From Chloroflexia bacterium SDU3-3 (GTDB lineage: Bacteria > Chloroflexota > Chloroflexia > Chloroflexales > Roseiflexaceae), in assembly GCA_009268125.1 (NCBI GenBank), contig WBOU01000025.1, forward strand, positions 1 to 42,848: a DNA stretch of 42,848 bases, in the 5' to 3' direction. Shown piece after piece: positions 1 through 8,055 of this stretch. How positions within the stretch are numbered: position 1 is the first letter of the stretch; each line of letters opens with the position of its first letter. The notes under the pieces are model-generated. The model did not search any database, was not told the origin of the DNA, and worked only from the letters and a program-made list of their open reading frames with translations. The translations under genes and the position numbers were made by a program.

Positions 1-346
1 GACCTTCGCCGGGCTGGACTACGGGCTGCACTGGGGGCTGATCGTGGACGGGGCGCTGGAGAAGCCCTATGTGCTGGCGGGGCTGGCGGCCTTCGGGCTG
101 CTGGTGCCGCTGGCGGCCACCTCGACCCGCTGGGCCATGCGCCGCCTGGGCAAGCGCTGGAAGCCGCTGCATCGGCTGGTGTACGCGGCGGCGGCGCTGG
201 CGGTGCTGCACTTCCTTTGGCTCTCGAAGGATCCGCGCCAGGCCCTGCTGTTCGGCGCGGCCCTCGCCCTGCTGCTGCTGCTGCGCCTGCCCCTGGTGCG
301 CCGCACCGTGGTGGCCTGGCGCACTAGGGCGGGCGGCGCTACTTGA
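1..346 (+). CDS. msrQ: MsrQ-like haem-binding membrane subunit, C-terminal part
   Basis: The reading frame is open from base 2 and ends at TGA 344-346, so only the C-terminal part (about 114 residues) is present. It has hydrophobic segments around PYVLAGLAAFGLLVPLAATS, LHRLVYAAAALAVLHFLWL and the Leu-rich end, with the KRWKPLHRLVY and AVLHFLWL motifs seen in MsrQ/YedZ. In that family the histidines of these helices bind haem, and the protein passes quinone-pool electrons to the periplasmic methionine sulfoxide reductase MsrP. An msrP gene would be expected upstream, outside the window. The 3' end overlaps the convergent holin-like gene by 8 bp. The family is fairly clear; a related ferric-reductase-like protein is the alternative. 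Confidence 0.8.
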   Translation, partial: TFAGLDYGLHWGLIVDGALEKPYVLAGLAAFGLLVPLAATSTRWAMRRLGKRWKPLHRLVYAAAALAVLHFLWLSKDPRQALLFGAALALLLLLRLPLVRRTVVAWRTRAGGAT

Positions 347-779
347 CCTGACGCACCACTACCACCGGCGTCTCGCCCGAGAGGATGTTGAGCAGCGTGG
401 TGATGACCGAGATGATCAGGCCGCCCAGCAGAGCCGACCAGAAGCCGTCGATGGTGAACTGCAGGCCAAACGATCCGGCGATCTGGGCGGTGATGATCAG
501 GAAGACGGCGTTGAGCACCAGCCCGAACAGCCCGAAGGTGAGCAGGATGAGTGGGCATGTCAGCAGGGTCAGCAGCGGGCGGATGAGCATGTTTACCCCG
601 CCGAACACCGCCGCGATGATGCCCAGCTGCCAGCCGGGGCCGGTGAAGTGCATTCCGGGCACCAGCAGCACCGCCGCGAAGATCGCCAGCGTGGTGATCA
701 GCCAGCGGATGAGCGTGTGGAAGAGCTGCTTGTGCCAGGGTTTCTGCTGCGGCTCGTTGGGAAGTATTGGTTCTTGCAT
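339..779 (-). CDS. Phage-holin-family 4 (YvlD-like) membrane protein
   Basis: This is a 146-residue, very hydrophobic protein with about four membrane helices after a short charged N-terminus. The order is a helix near 22-42, then GIIAAVFGGVNMLIRPLLTLLT, the ILLTFGLFGLVLNAVFL stretch, and GFWSALLGGLIISVITTLL. The N-x-L-IRPLL..L..P..ILT.GLF..V.NA pattern matches the Phage_holin_4_2/YvlD family. Members are widespread, poorly characterised membrane proteins and need not be phage holins. Only 3 bp separate it from the TetR gene upstream on the same strand, so the two are probably co-transcribed and the regulator probably controls this gene. Its 3' end overlaps that of msrQ by 8 bp. Confidence 0.8.
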   Translation of the reverse strand: MQEPILPNEPQQKPWHKQLFHTLIRWLITTLAIFAAVLLVPGMHFTGPGWQLGIIAAVFGGVNMLIRPLLTLLTCPLILLTFGLFGLVLNAVFLIITAQIAGSFGLQFTIDGFWSALLGGLIISVITTLLNILSGETPVVVVRQVK

Positions 780-782
780 AGG

Positions 783-1385
783 TTATTCGTGTTGCTCGCC
801 AACGCCGAGGCCCTGCAGCATGAACTGGGTGACCTGCTCGGCGATCGACTCGGCATCCCAGCCGGTGATCTGGCGCAGGTGGTGGAAGGTGCGCGGGGTC
901 ATCAGCTCGGCGCAGAGCGCGGCGCGGATGGTCAGGTCGCCGGGGGCGAACATGCCCTGCTGCTGGCCTTCGGCGATGGTGATGGTGAGCATATGGTGCA
1001 GGTCGGCGTAGAGCGCGCTGGCCGAGCACGGGGCCGACTCGGATGCGGCTGGGTCGAGCAGCGCCGACTGGCATTCTATTTTGACATAAAATGTGTAGAC
1101 CAGCGCGTGGAGCTTGGTGATGCTGTCGGGGGCGGTGGCGGTGGCCTGCTGCAGCTTGCTGCGGGTGTCGTGACAGACCGCATCGCTGACGGCGGCGAAG
1201 AGGTGCTCTTTGCTCGGGAAGCGGCGGTAGACCGTGCCGACGCCCACCCCGGCGCGCCGCGCGACCTCTTCCATGGTGACGCCGCTGCCGCGCTCGGCGA
1301 AGAGTTCGTTTGCGGCCTCAAGCACCCGCTCAAGGTTGCGCAGCATGTCCTTGCGCTCGCGTCGCCCGCTTTCCAGTTTCTCCAT
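783..1385 (-). CDS. TetR/AcrR-family transcriptional regulator
   Basis: The product is about 200 residues, the normal length for a TetR repressor. The N-terminal helix-turn-helix is typical: ILEAA-like start (RVLEAANELFAERG), then VTMEEVARRAGVGVGTVYRRFPSKEHLF. The C-terminal ligand-binding half is not diagnostic. I chose ATG at 1385, which has GGAG about 12 nt upstream; a GTG at 1403 would add six residues but lacks a ribosome-binding site. It is followed at 3 bp by the holin-like membrane gene. A TATACT -10-like box on the minus strand (1425-1430) and a perfect 15-bp palindrome at 1454-1468 lie just upstream, consistent with autoregulation. The ligand is unknown. Confidence 0.88.
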   Translation of the reverse strand: MEKLESGRRERKDMLRNLERVLEAANELFAERGSGVTMEEVARRAGVGVGTVYRRFPSKEHLFAAVSDAVCHDTRSKLQQATATAPDSITKLHALVYTFYVKIECQSALLDPAASESAPCSASALYADLHHMLTITIAEGQQQGMFAPGDLTIRAALCAELMTPRTFHHLRQITGWDAESIAEQVTQFMLQGLGVGEQHE

Positions 1386-1453
1386 GGCGATTGTGTGCTC
1401 CACATCTGCATTCGTTCGCCGTGTAGTATAGCACGGGCGTCAAGAAAACGGAA

Positions 1454-1468
1454 GATGTGTTCCACATC
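1454..1468. promoter_or_regulatory. Palindromic operator candidate upstream of the TetR gene
   Basis: GATGTG-TTC-CACATC is a perfect inverted repeat (6-bp arms, 3-bp centre). A related half-matching copy, TGTGCTCCACATC, is at 1394-1406 next to the TetR start. Two similar sites around a TetR promoter suggest autoregulation; binding by this regulator is inferred. Confidence 0.5.
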
Positions 1469-1511
1469 AAACGGGCCATCGCCAGCATCGCTAGCGATGG
1501 CCCGTTTGATG
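1465..1511. terminator. Bidirectional-type stem-loop, 18-bp perfect arms
   Basis: Arms 1465-1482 and 1494-1511 are perfectly complementary around an 11-nt loop. The structure lies 17 bp past the stop of the minus-strand nuclease-like gene, so it probably ends that transcript. There is no clean T-run. It shares 4 bp with the TetR operator palindrome. Confidence 0.6.
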
Positions 1512-1527
1512 ATTGCGGCGCGCTTCC

Positions 1528-2610
1528 CTACTTGAGCCGCAGGCCAAACTGGCCCAGCAGCACCGGCAGCGCTGCGTCGATCCCCGCGAGGTGCTGGTCG
1601 TCGATGGCGACTAGATGGAGCTTGTGGCGGGCGTAGATCGCCTGCTTGCTGGCCTTGCGGTCGAGCAGGGCGGCCTCGCGCTCGCAGCCCCAGTACTCGA
1701 TGTAGATGCGGCCGGTGGGCAGGTAGAAGTCGCAGTAGGCCTCCTCCTCGGTGGGCAGCGGGCGCTCATAGGCGTGCACCAGCCCGGCGTTGTAGAGCCA
1801 GTTGTCGATGCGCAGCTCGGCCTGGGTGCGCACTAGGTGGCCGTCGGTGGTGCGCAGCCGCGCGGGGGCGCGCTCGCGCAGCGCCCGCTCGCTGTTCGGC
1901 TTGGCCTCGCCCGCCGACTGGATGTGGCGGATGGCGCGCGGCAGCGCCGGGTTGTCGAGTGTCGCCAGCGGCCAGTGGACAAAAGGCACATTGGTCTGCG
2001 GGTGGCGCTGCTGGGTGGCCCCCAGCGCCTGCCCCGCCGGTGTGAGCAGCCAGCCACGGTCGGCCCGCTCGATCCAGCCCAGCTCGGCGCAGATCGCCAG
2101 CAGCGCGTGGGTCTGCACGCCCAGCTTCTCGGCCAGGGCGCTGGCCGACAGGTAGCTGGGCGGCTGCTCTGGCTCGGCGGGCGGCGGGGCGGCGGGGCTG
2201 ATGGCCGGGCGGTAGATCGCCATCCAGTGGGCCAGGCAGTAGGGCGAGCTGGCCCGCCGCCCGCTGGCGCAGCCGGGGAAGGCGCACGACTGCTCGCTGT
2301 GCTGCTGGGCGGGTGGCTGCGGCTCGGTGGCGGCGGGCAGCATCTTGACGCCATGTCGGGCGGACACGTGGCCGGGGTTGATCTGCAGTACGCGGTTGAG
2401 GCAGAATAGCCGCTCGCTGTCGGTGGCGACCAAGCCCGAGAGCCAGAGCCAGGCGTGTTCGTTTCTGGCATCCCGCGCGATCGCTTTGGCCAGCAGATCA
2501 AGCGCCGTGGGGATGCTGCCCTGGCGGCACGCCTGGATGGCCTGCTCGACGATGTCGGGCACGGGGTGAAGGGTTGTGGTGGGTGTGGTCATAGCCGGTT
2601 CGCGTACCAT
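1528..2610 (-). CDS. TPR / zinc-finger-like / winged-helix / PD-(D/E)XK nuclease-like protein
   Basis: A 360-residue protein of composite make-up. Residues about 15-90 look like one or two TPR-type helical repeats (AIQACRQGSIPTALDLLAKA). Residues about 108-130 hold a Cys/His cluster (CAFPGC...YCLAHW) that could bind zinc. Residues about 150-200 resemble a winged helix (LSASALAEKLGVQTHALLAI). The C-terminal third has a restriction-endonuclease-like pattern: TQAELRIDNWLYNAGL, an Asp in CDFYLP, a Glu in IYIEYWG and a downstream KQAIY, as in PD-(D/E)XK nucleases with a QxxxY motif. The fold assignment is motif-based inference and the role is unknown; DNA repair or defence are possibilities. ATG at 2592 is an alternative start; neither start has a good ribosome-binding site. 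Confidence 0.7.
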   Translation of the reverse strand: MVREPAMTTPTTTLHPVPDIVEQAIQACRQGSIPTALDLLAKAIARDARNEHAWLWLSGLVATDSERLFCLNRVLQINPGHVSARHGVKMLPAATEPQPPAQQHSEQSCAFPGCASGRRASSPYCLAHWMAIYRPAISPAAPPPAEPEQPPSYLSASALAEKLGVQTHALLAICAELGWIERADRGWLLTPAGQALGATQQRHPQTNVPFVHWPLATLDNPALPRAIRHIQSAGEAKPNSERALRERAPARLRTTDGHLVRTQAELRIDNWLYNAGLVHAYERPLPTEEEAYCDFYLPTGRIYIEYWGCEREAALLDRKASKQAIYARHKLHLVAIDDQHLAGIDAALPVLLGQFGLRLK

Positions 2611-2953
2611 CTGGATAAGCTGGGTTTGTTACTTGATAGGCACCAATAGTACTACATCTTCATGCGATTGGCGTTGCAATCGAGGCAGTATTTGGTAGCA
2701 TTTGTATAATAGCCTGCCTGATCATCATTCACAAGGGCTATTCTAGCCTAGTGTTGATCGTATTTGGGGCTGTGCGCTGCGATGCTGCTGCTCTTGTGTG
2801 GCGATCTCCTCCTTCCCTTTTTGAAAAGATGGCCATGTTGGTCTGAAAAATACGGTATCGTGTGCTGATTACGCTCCCAACGAGCAGGAAAGTGCAGTCA
2901 CTTCCTGCGTTCTGGCTGCCGCTCTGCCCATGGCCATACGCCGCTTTTTCTCA
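2611..2953. other. Intergenic stretch, no gene seen
   Basis: This is the divergent space between the minus-strand nuclease-like gene and the plus-strand amylopullulanase. A TATAAT-like box occurs near 2704, without a convincing -35. Open frames here are short and do not look coding. Confidence 0.5.
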
Positions 2954-2982
2954 TTGACAGCCCTGAGGGCTGATGCTAGAAT
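2954..2982 (+). promoter_or_regulatory. Sigma70-type promoter of the amylopullulanase, with nested palindrome
   Basis: TTGACA (2954-2959), a 17-bp spacer and TAGAAT (2977-2982) make a near-consensus promoter about 125 bp before the start codon. A perfect 15-bp palindrome, CAGCCCTGAGGGCTG (2958-2972), fills the space between -35 and -10, where a repressor would block RNA polymerase. Confidence 0.75.
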
Positions 2983-3106
2983 AGCACTATCCTGAAACGG
3001 TTTAGTGCTGGAGAGATGGCGCTTGCGGCCCGGGCACCCCGCCCAGCGACGCGGCCTACTTGATAGCAGATGTTCATTGGTGAACGAAGGCCAAGGAGAG
3101 GTCACT

Positions 3107-6100
3107 ATGTTGCCTAGCTTTCGCTGGTGGAATCCGGCGCTGCGGCGGCTTTCTGCTGCTGTGCTCGCGATGACCCTGGTTGCCCCCACGCCATTCTCCG
3201 CCCCACCCGCCCGTGCCGCCGACCCGACTGTCACGCTGGCTGGCTCGCTCCAGAGCGAGGCGGGCTGCTCTGCCGACTGGCAGGCCGACTGCGTCGACAC
3301 CCACCTTGTGCTTGGCGCAGATGGTATCTATCGGCTGAGCCTGGCCCTGCCCGCTGGCAGCTATGAGTACAAGGTGGCCCTGAACGACAGCTGGACCGAG
3401 AACTACGGTGCGGGCGGCGTGGCGGGCGGCGACAATATCGCGCTCAACCTCAGCGCTCTCACCACCGTTATCTTCTACTACGACCCGACTAGCCACTGGA
3501 TCACCAGCAATAAGAACGCCGTAATCGCCACGGCCGTCGGCGATTTCCAGAGCGAGGCGGGCTGCGCAGGCGACTGGCAGCCGGGCTGCCTGACGACTTG
3601 GCTGGAGGATCTGGATGGCGACGGCACCTACACCTGGGTCACCACCGCGCTGCCCGCTGGCACCTACCAGGGCAAGGTGGCGATCAACGAGGGCTGGGAT
3701 GAGAACTACGGCGCGGGCGGCGCGCCGGGCGGTGACAACATCACCTTCACCGTCCCGATCAGCGGCACCCGCGTGCGCTTCAGCTACAACAGCGCCACCC
3801 ACCTGCTCTCGATCAGCGCTGGGCACGCCCAGGATGGCAATGTGGAGTACGACGGCCTGGCGCACAACTCGCAGAGCGACGTGTACCGCGTGCCGTTCGG
3901 TGCGGTGAACCCGGGCACGGCGGTGACGCTGCGCTTCCGCACCTACCATAACGATGCGACCGGCGTGCGCCTGCGGCTCTACAGTACCGCCACCAGCAGC
4001 GAGACCTTCACCCCCATGGAGAAGGTGGCCGACGGCGTGAGCTGCTACGATGCCGCGCTAGCCAGCGAGTCGTGCGACTTCTGGGCCACCACGGTGACGC
4101 CCAGTCAGCTTGCTACGCTCTACTACCGCTTTGTGGTGAGCGACGGCAGCGCCACGGCCTACTACGCCGACGACTCCTACAAGGATGGCGGCGCTGGCGT
4201 GGCGACCGCATCCATGGAAGACAACAGCTATGTGATCACGGTCTTCGACCCGGCGTTCCAGCCCATCCCCTGGATGCAGAACGCGGTGATCTACCAGATC
4301 TTCCCCGACCGCTTCCGCAACGGCGATACGTCTAATGACCCCACACCTAGCGATGTGCGCTACGACTCGGCGACCAACCCGCTGGCGGCCATCCTGAAGA
4401 AGGGCTGGGGCGACCTGCCCGAAGGCGCGTGCAGCAAATATGTGAACCCCTCAAGCGCGTGCGACGAGTCGCCGCGCGGGCGCGACTACTTCGGCGGCGA
4501 CCTGAAGGGCATCACCGCCAAGCTCGACTATCTGCAGGCGCTGGGCGTCAACGCCATCTACATGAACCCAATCTTTGAGTCGGGGTCGAACCATGGCTAC
4601 GACACCCAGGACTACAAGCAGATCGATAGCTTTTTCGGCAGCCAGCAGGACTGGGATGACCTGGCGGCGGCGGCTGACGCGCGCGGCATGCGCCTGATCC
4701 TCGACGGCGTGTTCAACCACGTGGCCTCGGATAGCGCCTACTTCGACCGCTACCACAACTACGACACGCTGGGCGCGTGCGAGAGCGTCAGCTCGCCCTA
4801 CCGCTCGTGGTTCACCTTCACCGAGCAGGCGGGCGGCCCCTGCGCTGGCCCGAATGGCCCGAACACCATGAACTACACCGGCTGGTACGGTTTTGACTCG
4901 CTGCCGGTGCTGACCAAGGAGAACGCGGCGGTTCGCAACTTGGTGTACGGCGGCCCCGACAATGTGGCGGCCTACTGGCTGAACCAGGGCGCTGCTGCCT
5001 GGCGGCTGGATGTGATGGGCGACGGCTCGTTCCCGGCCTCGTTCTGGAAGGAGTTCCGCAGCACGGTCAAGACCACCGACGCGGATGCCCCGATCATCGG
5101 CGAGCTGTGGAAGAAGGACGAGGCCCTGCCCAAGATCCAGGGCGACCAGGCCGATACGGTGATGAACTACCGCTTCCGCAACGCCATCCTGGGCTACTTC
5201 GGCAAGGTCGATAACAAGGGCTTCGCCGATGATGGCCAGTCGAACCTGCCGCCGTCGCTGTTCGCCCGCAAGATCATGTCGACCCGCGAGGACTACCCCG
5301 ATGCGGTGTTCTTCACATCCATGAACCTGATGGACTCGCACGATACCCAGCGTATCCTGTGGAGCCTGACCCCCGGCGAGGAGAACCCTGAGCAGAAGGA
5401 GCAGAACGCGGCGAATCTGGCCCAGGGCAAGCAGAATCTGCTGCTGGCCGCGCTGGTGCAGATGACTATGCCGGGCGCTCCGACTATCTACTACGGCGAC
5501 GAGGTCGCGCTTAACGGTGCGGATGACCCCGACGACCGCCGCACCTTCCCGTGGACTGACCTGACTGAGACGCCCACGGTCACGCCGACCACACCCACGG
5601 TCACGCCGACCACGCCCACGGCCACGCCGACCACGCCCACGGCCACGCCGACCACGCCCACGGTCACGCCGACCACGCCCACGGTCACGCCGACGCCTGG
5701 CTCGGGCGGCGAGACAAACGTGATCTATCTGCCGCTGGTGCAGACCGGCGCGACGCTGCGGCAGAGCGCCGCACGCGCGACCGACCCAGCCTATGGTGCG
5801 GGCGGCGACCCGAGTGTGCTGGCGGGCTACCGCAGCTTCACAGCGCTGCGCAACGCCAACCCAGTGCTGCGCGACGGTGATCTGCACTTCCTGCTGACCG
5901 ACGATACCAGCCGCACTATGGCCTATGTGCGGCGCAATGCCGACACCGTGGCGATCGTGGCGGTGAACCCCGGCGACACCGCGCAGACGCTCAGCATCCC
6001 CACGGCGGGCTACGTGCGCGACGGCCTGACCCTGAACGACGCGCTCTCCAGCGGCGCGGCGCTGACCACAGCGGATGGCAAGCTGACCGTGAGCCTGGGC

Positions 6101-7774
6101 GCGCGCAGCGCGGCGGTCTATATCAGCGCGGCGGGCCAGGATCTGGTGGCCCCGGCGGCACCCGTGTCGCTGAGCGCCACCTCCGATGTGGGCAAGGTCG
6201 ACCTGAGCTGGTCCAGCGTGGCTGGTGCATCCAGCTATGTGATCTTCCGCTCGTCGTTGAGCCAGGGCGGCTATGCGCAGGTGGCCGAGGTGGCTGGCAC
6301 CAGCTACGCGGACACCGGCGTCACCAATGGCAAGCGCTACTACTATGTGGTGAAGGCTGCCGACGCGGCTGGCAACCTGTCTGCCTCCTCGAATGAGGAT
6401 GAGGCGGTTCCGGCCCTCCCCGTGGGCTACGCCAATCTGGACACCACCACGCTGACCTTCGAGCGCACGGCCACGCCGCATACGGTCGATGGCCAAGTGT
6501 ATGTGGCCGGCCTCACCGATGTCGACGCTAGCCCCGCGCTCATCCTGGCCGAGGTGGGCTATGGCGCCCAGGGCAGCGACCCAGCGGCCTGGACCACATG
6601 GCAGCCGATGGCCTACGCCGCCAAGGTGGGCAACAACTACCGCTACACCGGCAGCATCCGCCCCGAGCAGATCGGCAGCTTCGACCTGCTGGTGCGCTTC
6701 TCGACCAACCTTGGCGACACATGGGCCTACGGCGATGCAGATGGTGAGATCTCCCCTGCGCCAGCTCCAGCGCCGCTGAACCCAGGATCGCTCACCGTTC
6801 AGCAGCCGTTGGACGCCACCGCGCCCGCCGCCCCCGCGAACGTGCGCGTGGCCGACTGGAGCGCGGGCTTCATCACTGTGGCCTGGGATGCGGTGGCCGA
6901 CGCCTCGCTCTACCGCGTGTACCGCGCCACCGCCAGCGGCGGCCCCTTCAGCGCAGTTGGCGAGGTGGACAGCAGCGCCACCAGCTACACCGACAGCACC
7001 GTGGGCAACGGCACCACCTACTGGTACAAGCTGGTGGCGCTCGATGCGGCCCTGAACGCCTCGGCGGACTCGGCGGTGGTCTCGCAGACCGCCGCGCCCA
7101 AGCTGGTGGCCGTCACCTTCCGCGTGCGCGTGCCCGACGAGACCCCGGCGGGTGATACAGTCAGCCTGGTGGGCGACCACAGCACGCTGGGCGCGTGGAG
7201 CGCCACAGGCCTAGCCATGACCAACCTGGGCGGCGGCATCTGGGAGGCCACGGTCTCCATCGCCGATGGCACGCTGGTGCAGTACAAGTACAACCGTGGC
7301 GCGTGGGAGCGCGTCGAGTGGTGGGGCGGCATCACCAGCACCGCCAACCGCTCGATGACGGTGGCCTACGGCAGCAACGGCACGCAGCTGGTGGACAACA
7401 CCGCCACCGACTGGGGCACTGGCAGCGACAGCACCAAGGCTGTGCAGTACTGGCGCGACCCGCTGGTGGCATCCACCTCGCCCGCCGACGGCGCGAGCGT
7501 GCCAGCCCCCGCCAGCATCACGGTGACGTGGCGGCGCGAGGTGCAGGCCCCGACTAGCGGCGATCTGTCGGGCATCATCGTGGTGAAGCGGGGTGGCGTG
7601 GCGGTAGCGGGCACGGTGGCAAGCACCGGGGCCGACCAGTACACCTTCACACCTGCTGCGCCGCTGGCGGCGGGCAGCTACACCGTGGTGGTCGATCAGG
7701 CGCGCTCGGCGCTGGGCGGCGACTCGGTGGCGATGCAGCGGCCCTATACTTGGGGCTTCACCGTGACCGAGTAG
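3107..7774 (+). CDS. Secreted multidomain amylopullulanase / alpha-amylase (GH13)
   Basis: The product is 1555 residues and should hydrolyse starch or pullulan outside the cell. ATG 3107 is chosen because AAGGAGAG precedes it and a signal peptide follows (residues 1-37, ending ARA). Two X25-type pullulanase modules follow (about 38-135 and 138-235, sharing LPAGtY.yKvA and ENYGAGG). A linker Ig-like region precedes a GH13 barrel from about 388 (NAVIYQIFPDRF). The catalytic residues are Asp635 (WRLDVMGD), Glu666 (IIGELW) and Asp746 (NLMDSHD). After RRTFPWTD a Thr/Pro repeat and a VIYLPLV segment (about 820-905) are inserted before the end of the amylase fold. Then come two fibronectin-III-like domains (about 1020-1110 and 1245-1330), a CBM20-like starch-binding domain (about 1345-1440) and a final Ig-like domain. 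It stands alone between its own promoter and terminator. Confidence 0.92.
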   Translation: MLPSFRWWNPALRRLSAAVLAMTLVAPTPFSAPPARAADPTVTLAGSLQSEAGCSADWQADCVDTHLVLGADGIYRLSLALPAGSYEYKVALNDSWTENYGAGGVAGGDNIALNLSALTTVIFYYDPTSHWITSNKNAVIATAVGDFQSEAGCAGDWQPGCLTTWLEDLDGDGTYTWVTTALPAGTYQGKVAINEGWDENYGAGGAPGGDNITFTVPISGTRVRFSYNSATHLLSISAGHAQDGNVEYDGLAHNSQSDVYRVPFGAVNPGTAVTLRFRTYHNDATGVRLRLYSTATSSETFTPMEKVADGVSCYDAALASESCDFWATTVTPSQLATLYYRFVVSDGSATAYYADDSYKDGGAGVATASMEDNSYVITVFDPAFQPIPWMQNAVIYQIFPDRFRNGDTSNDPTPSDVRYDSATNPLAAILKKGWGDLPEGACSKYVNPSSACDESPRGRDYFGGDLKGITAKLDYLQALGVNAIYMNPIFESGSNHGYDTQDYKQIDSFFGSQQDWDDLAAAADARGMRLILDGVFNHVASDSAYFDRYHNYDTLGACESVSSPYRSWFTFTEQAGGPCAGPNGPNTMNYTGWYGFDSLPVLTKENAAVRNLVYGGPDNVAAYWLNQGAAAWRLDVMGDGSFPASFWKEFRSTVKTTDADAPIIGELWKKDEALPKIQGDQADTVMNYRFRNAILGYFGKVDNKGFADDGQSNLPPSLFARKIMSTREDYPDAVFFTSMNLMDSHDTQRILWSLTPGEENPEQKEQNAANLAQGKQNLLLAALVQMTMPGAPTIYYGDEVALNGADDPDDRRTFPWTDLTETPTVTPTTPTVTPTTPTATPTTPTATPTTPTVTPTTPTVTPTPGSGGETNVIYLPLVQTGATLRQSAARATDPAYGAGGDPSVLAGYRSFTALRNANPVLRDGDLHFLLTDDTSRTMAYVRRNADTVAIVAVNPGDTAQTLSIPTAGYVRDGLTLNDALSSGAALTTADGKLTVSLGARSAAVYISAAGQDLVAPAAPVSLSATSDVGKVDLSWSSVAGASSYVIFRSSLSQGGYAQVAEVAGTSYADTGVTNGKRYYYVVKAADAAGNLSASSNEDEAVPALPVGYANLDTTTLTFERTATPHTVDGQVYVAGLTDVDASPALILAEVGYGAQGSDPAAWTTWQPMAYAAKVGNNYRYTGSIRPEQIGSFDLLVRFSTNLGDTWAYGDADGEISPAPAPAPLNPGSLTVQQPLDATAPAAPANVRVADWSAGFITVAWDAVADASLYRVYRATASGGPFSAVGEVDSSATSYTDSTVGNGTTYWYKLVALDAALNASADSAVVSQTAAPKLVAVTFRVRVPDETPAGDTVSLVGDHSTLGAWSATGLAMTNLGGGIWEATVSIADGTLVQYKYNRGAWERVEWWGGITSTANRSMTVAYGSNGTQLVDNTATDWGTGSDSTKAVQYWRDPLVASTSPADGASVPAPASITVTWRREVQAPTSGDLSGIIVVKRGGVAVAGTVASTGADQYTFTPAAPLAAGSYTVVVDQARSALGGDSVAMQRPYTWGFTVTE
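5570..5695 (+). repeat. Six 21-bp in-frame tandem repeats coding Thr/Pro linker
   Basis: Six copies of a 21-bp unit (acgcccacggtcacgccgac plus one base) encode TPT(V/A)TPT heptads. Units differ at only a few positions, so the copy number is probably variable. The repeat lies inside the amylopullulanase, between catalytic barrel and C-terminal part. Confidence 0.92.
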
Positions 7775-7802
7775 CGGCTGTAGGCGTTTGGTAATTGAAA
7801 GG

Positions 7803-7837
7803 AAGATGCTTGTCTTATGTAATAAGACAAGCATCTT
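7803..7837 (+). terminator. Stem-loop terminator after the amylopullulanase
   Basis: Perfect 16-bp arms (7803-7818 and 7822-7837) with a 3-nt loop lie 28 bp past the stop codon and run into TT-G-A-TTT. The AT-rich stem differs in composition from the gene before it. Confidence 0.7.
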
Positions 7838-8055
7838 TTGATTTGATATATCCAGTTTATTCTAAATATGCAAGTTTAATTAGTAAGATATTAAATAACC
7901 CACCCCCTACGATATTATTTGATCAGTAGTAAATTTGGAATATGAAGTGAGCTTAATGTTTGCAATTTTGATCATATAATGAATAAAATGAGTAATGAGA
8001 TTTTAGATTATTACAAATATTATAGAAAGAGATTCATTAGAAGGAGTATATTGAT

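Noticed and set aside
339-779. Prophage remnant suggested by the holin family name
   Set aside because: The family is a general membrane protein group and no other phage gene is near.
5570-5695. CRISPR-like or regulatory repeat
   Set aside because: In-frame tandem repeat coding a Thr/Pro linker.
4451-7180. A 909-codon open frame on the minus strand
   Set aside because: It lies opposite the amylopullulanase, has no family resemblance, and results from the GC-rich codon pattern of the real gene.
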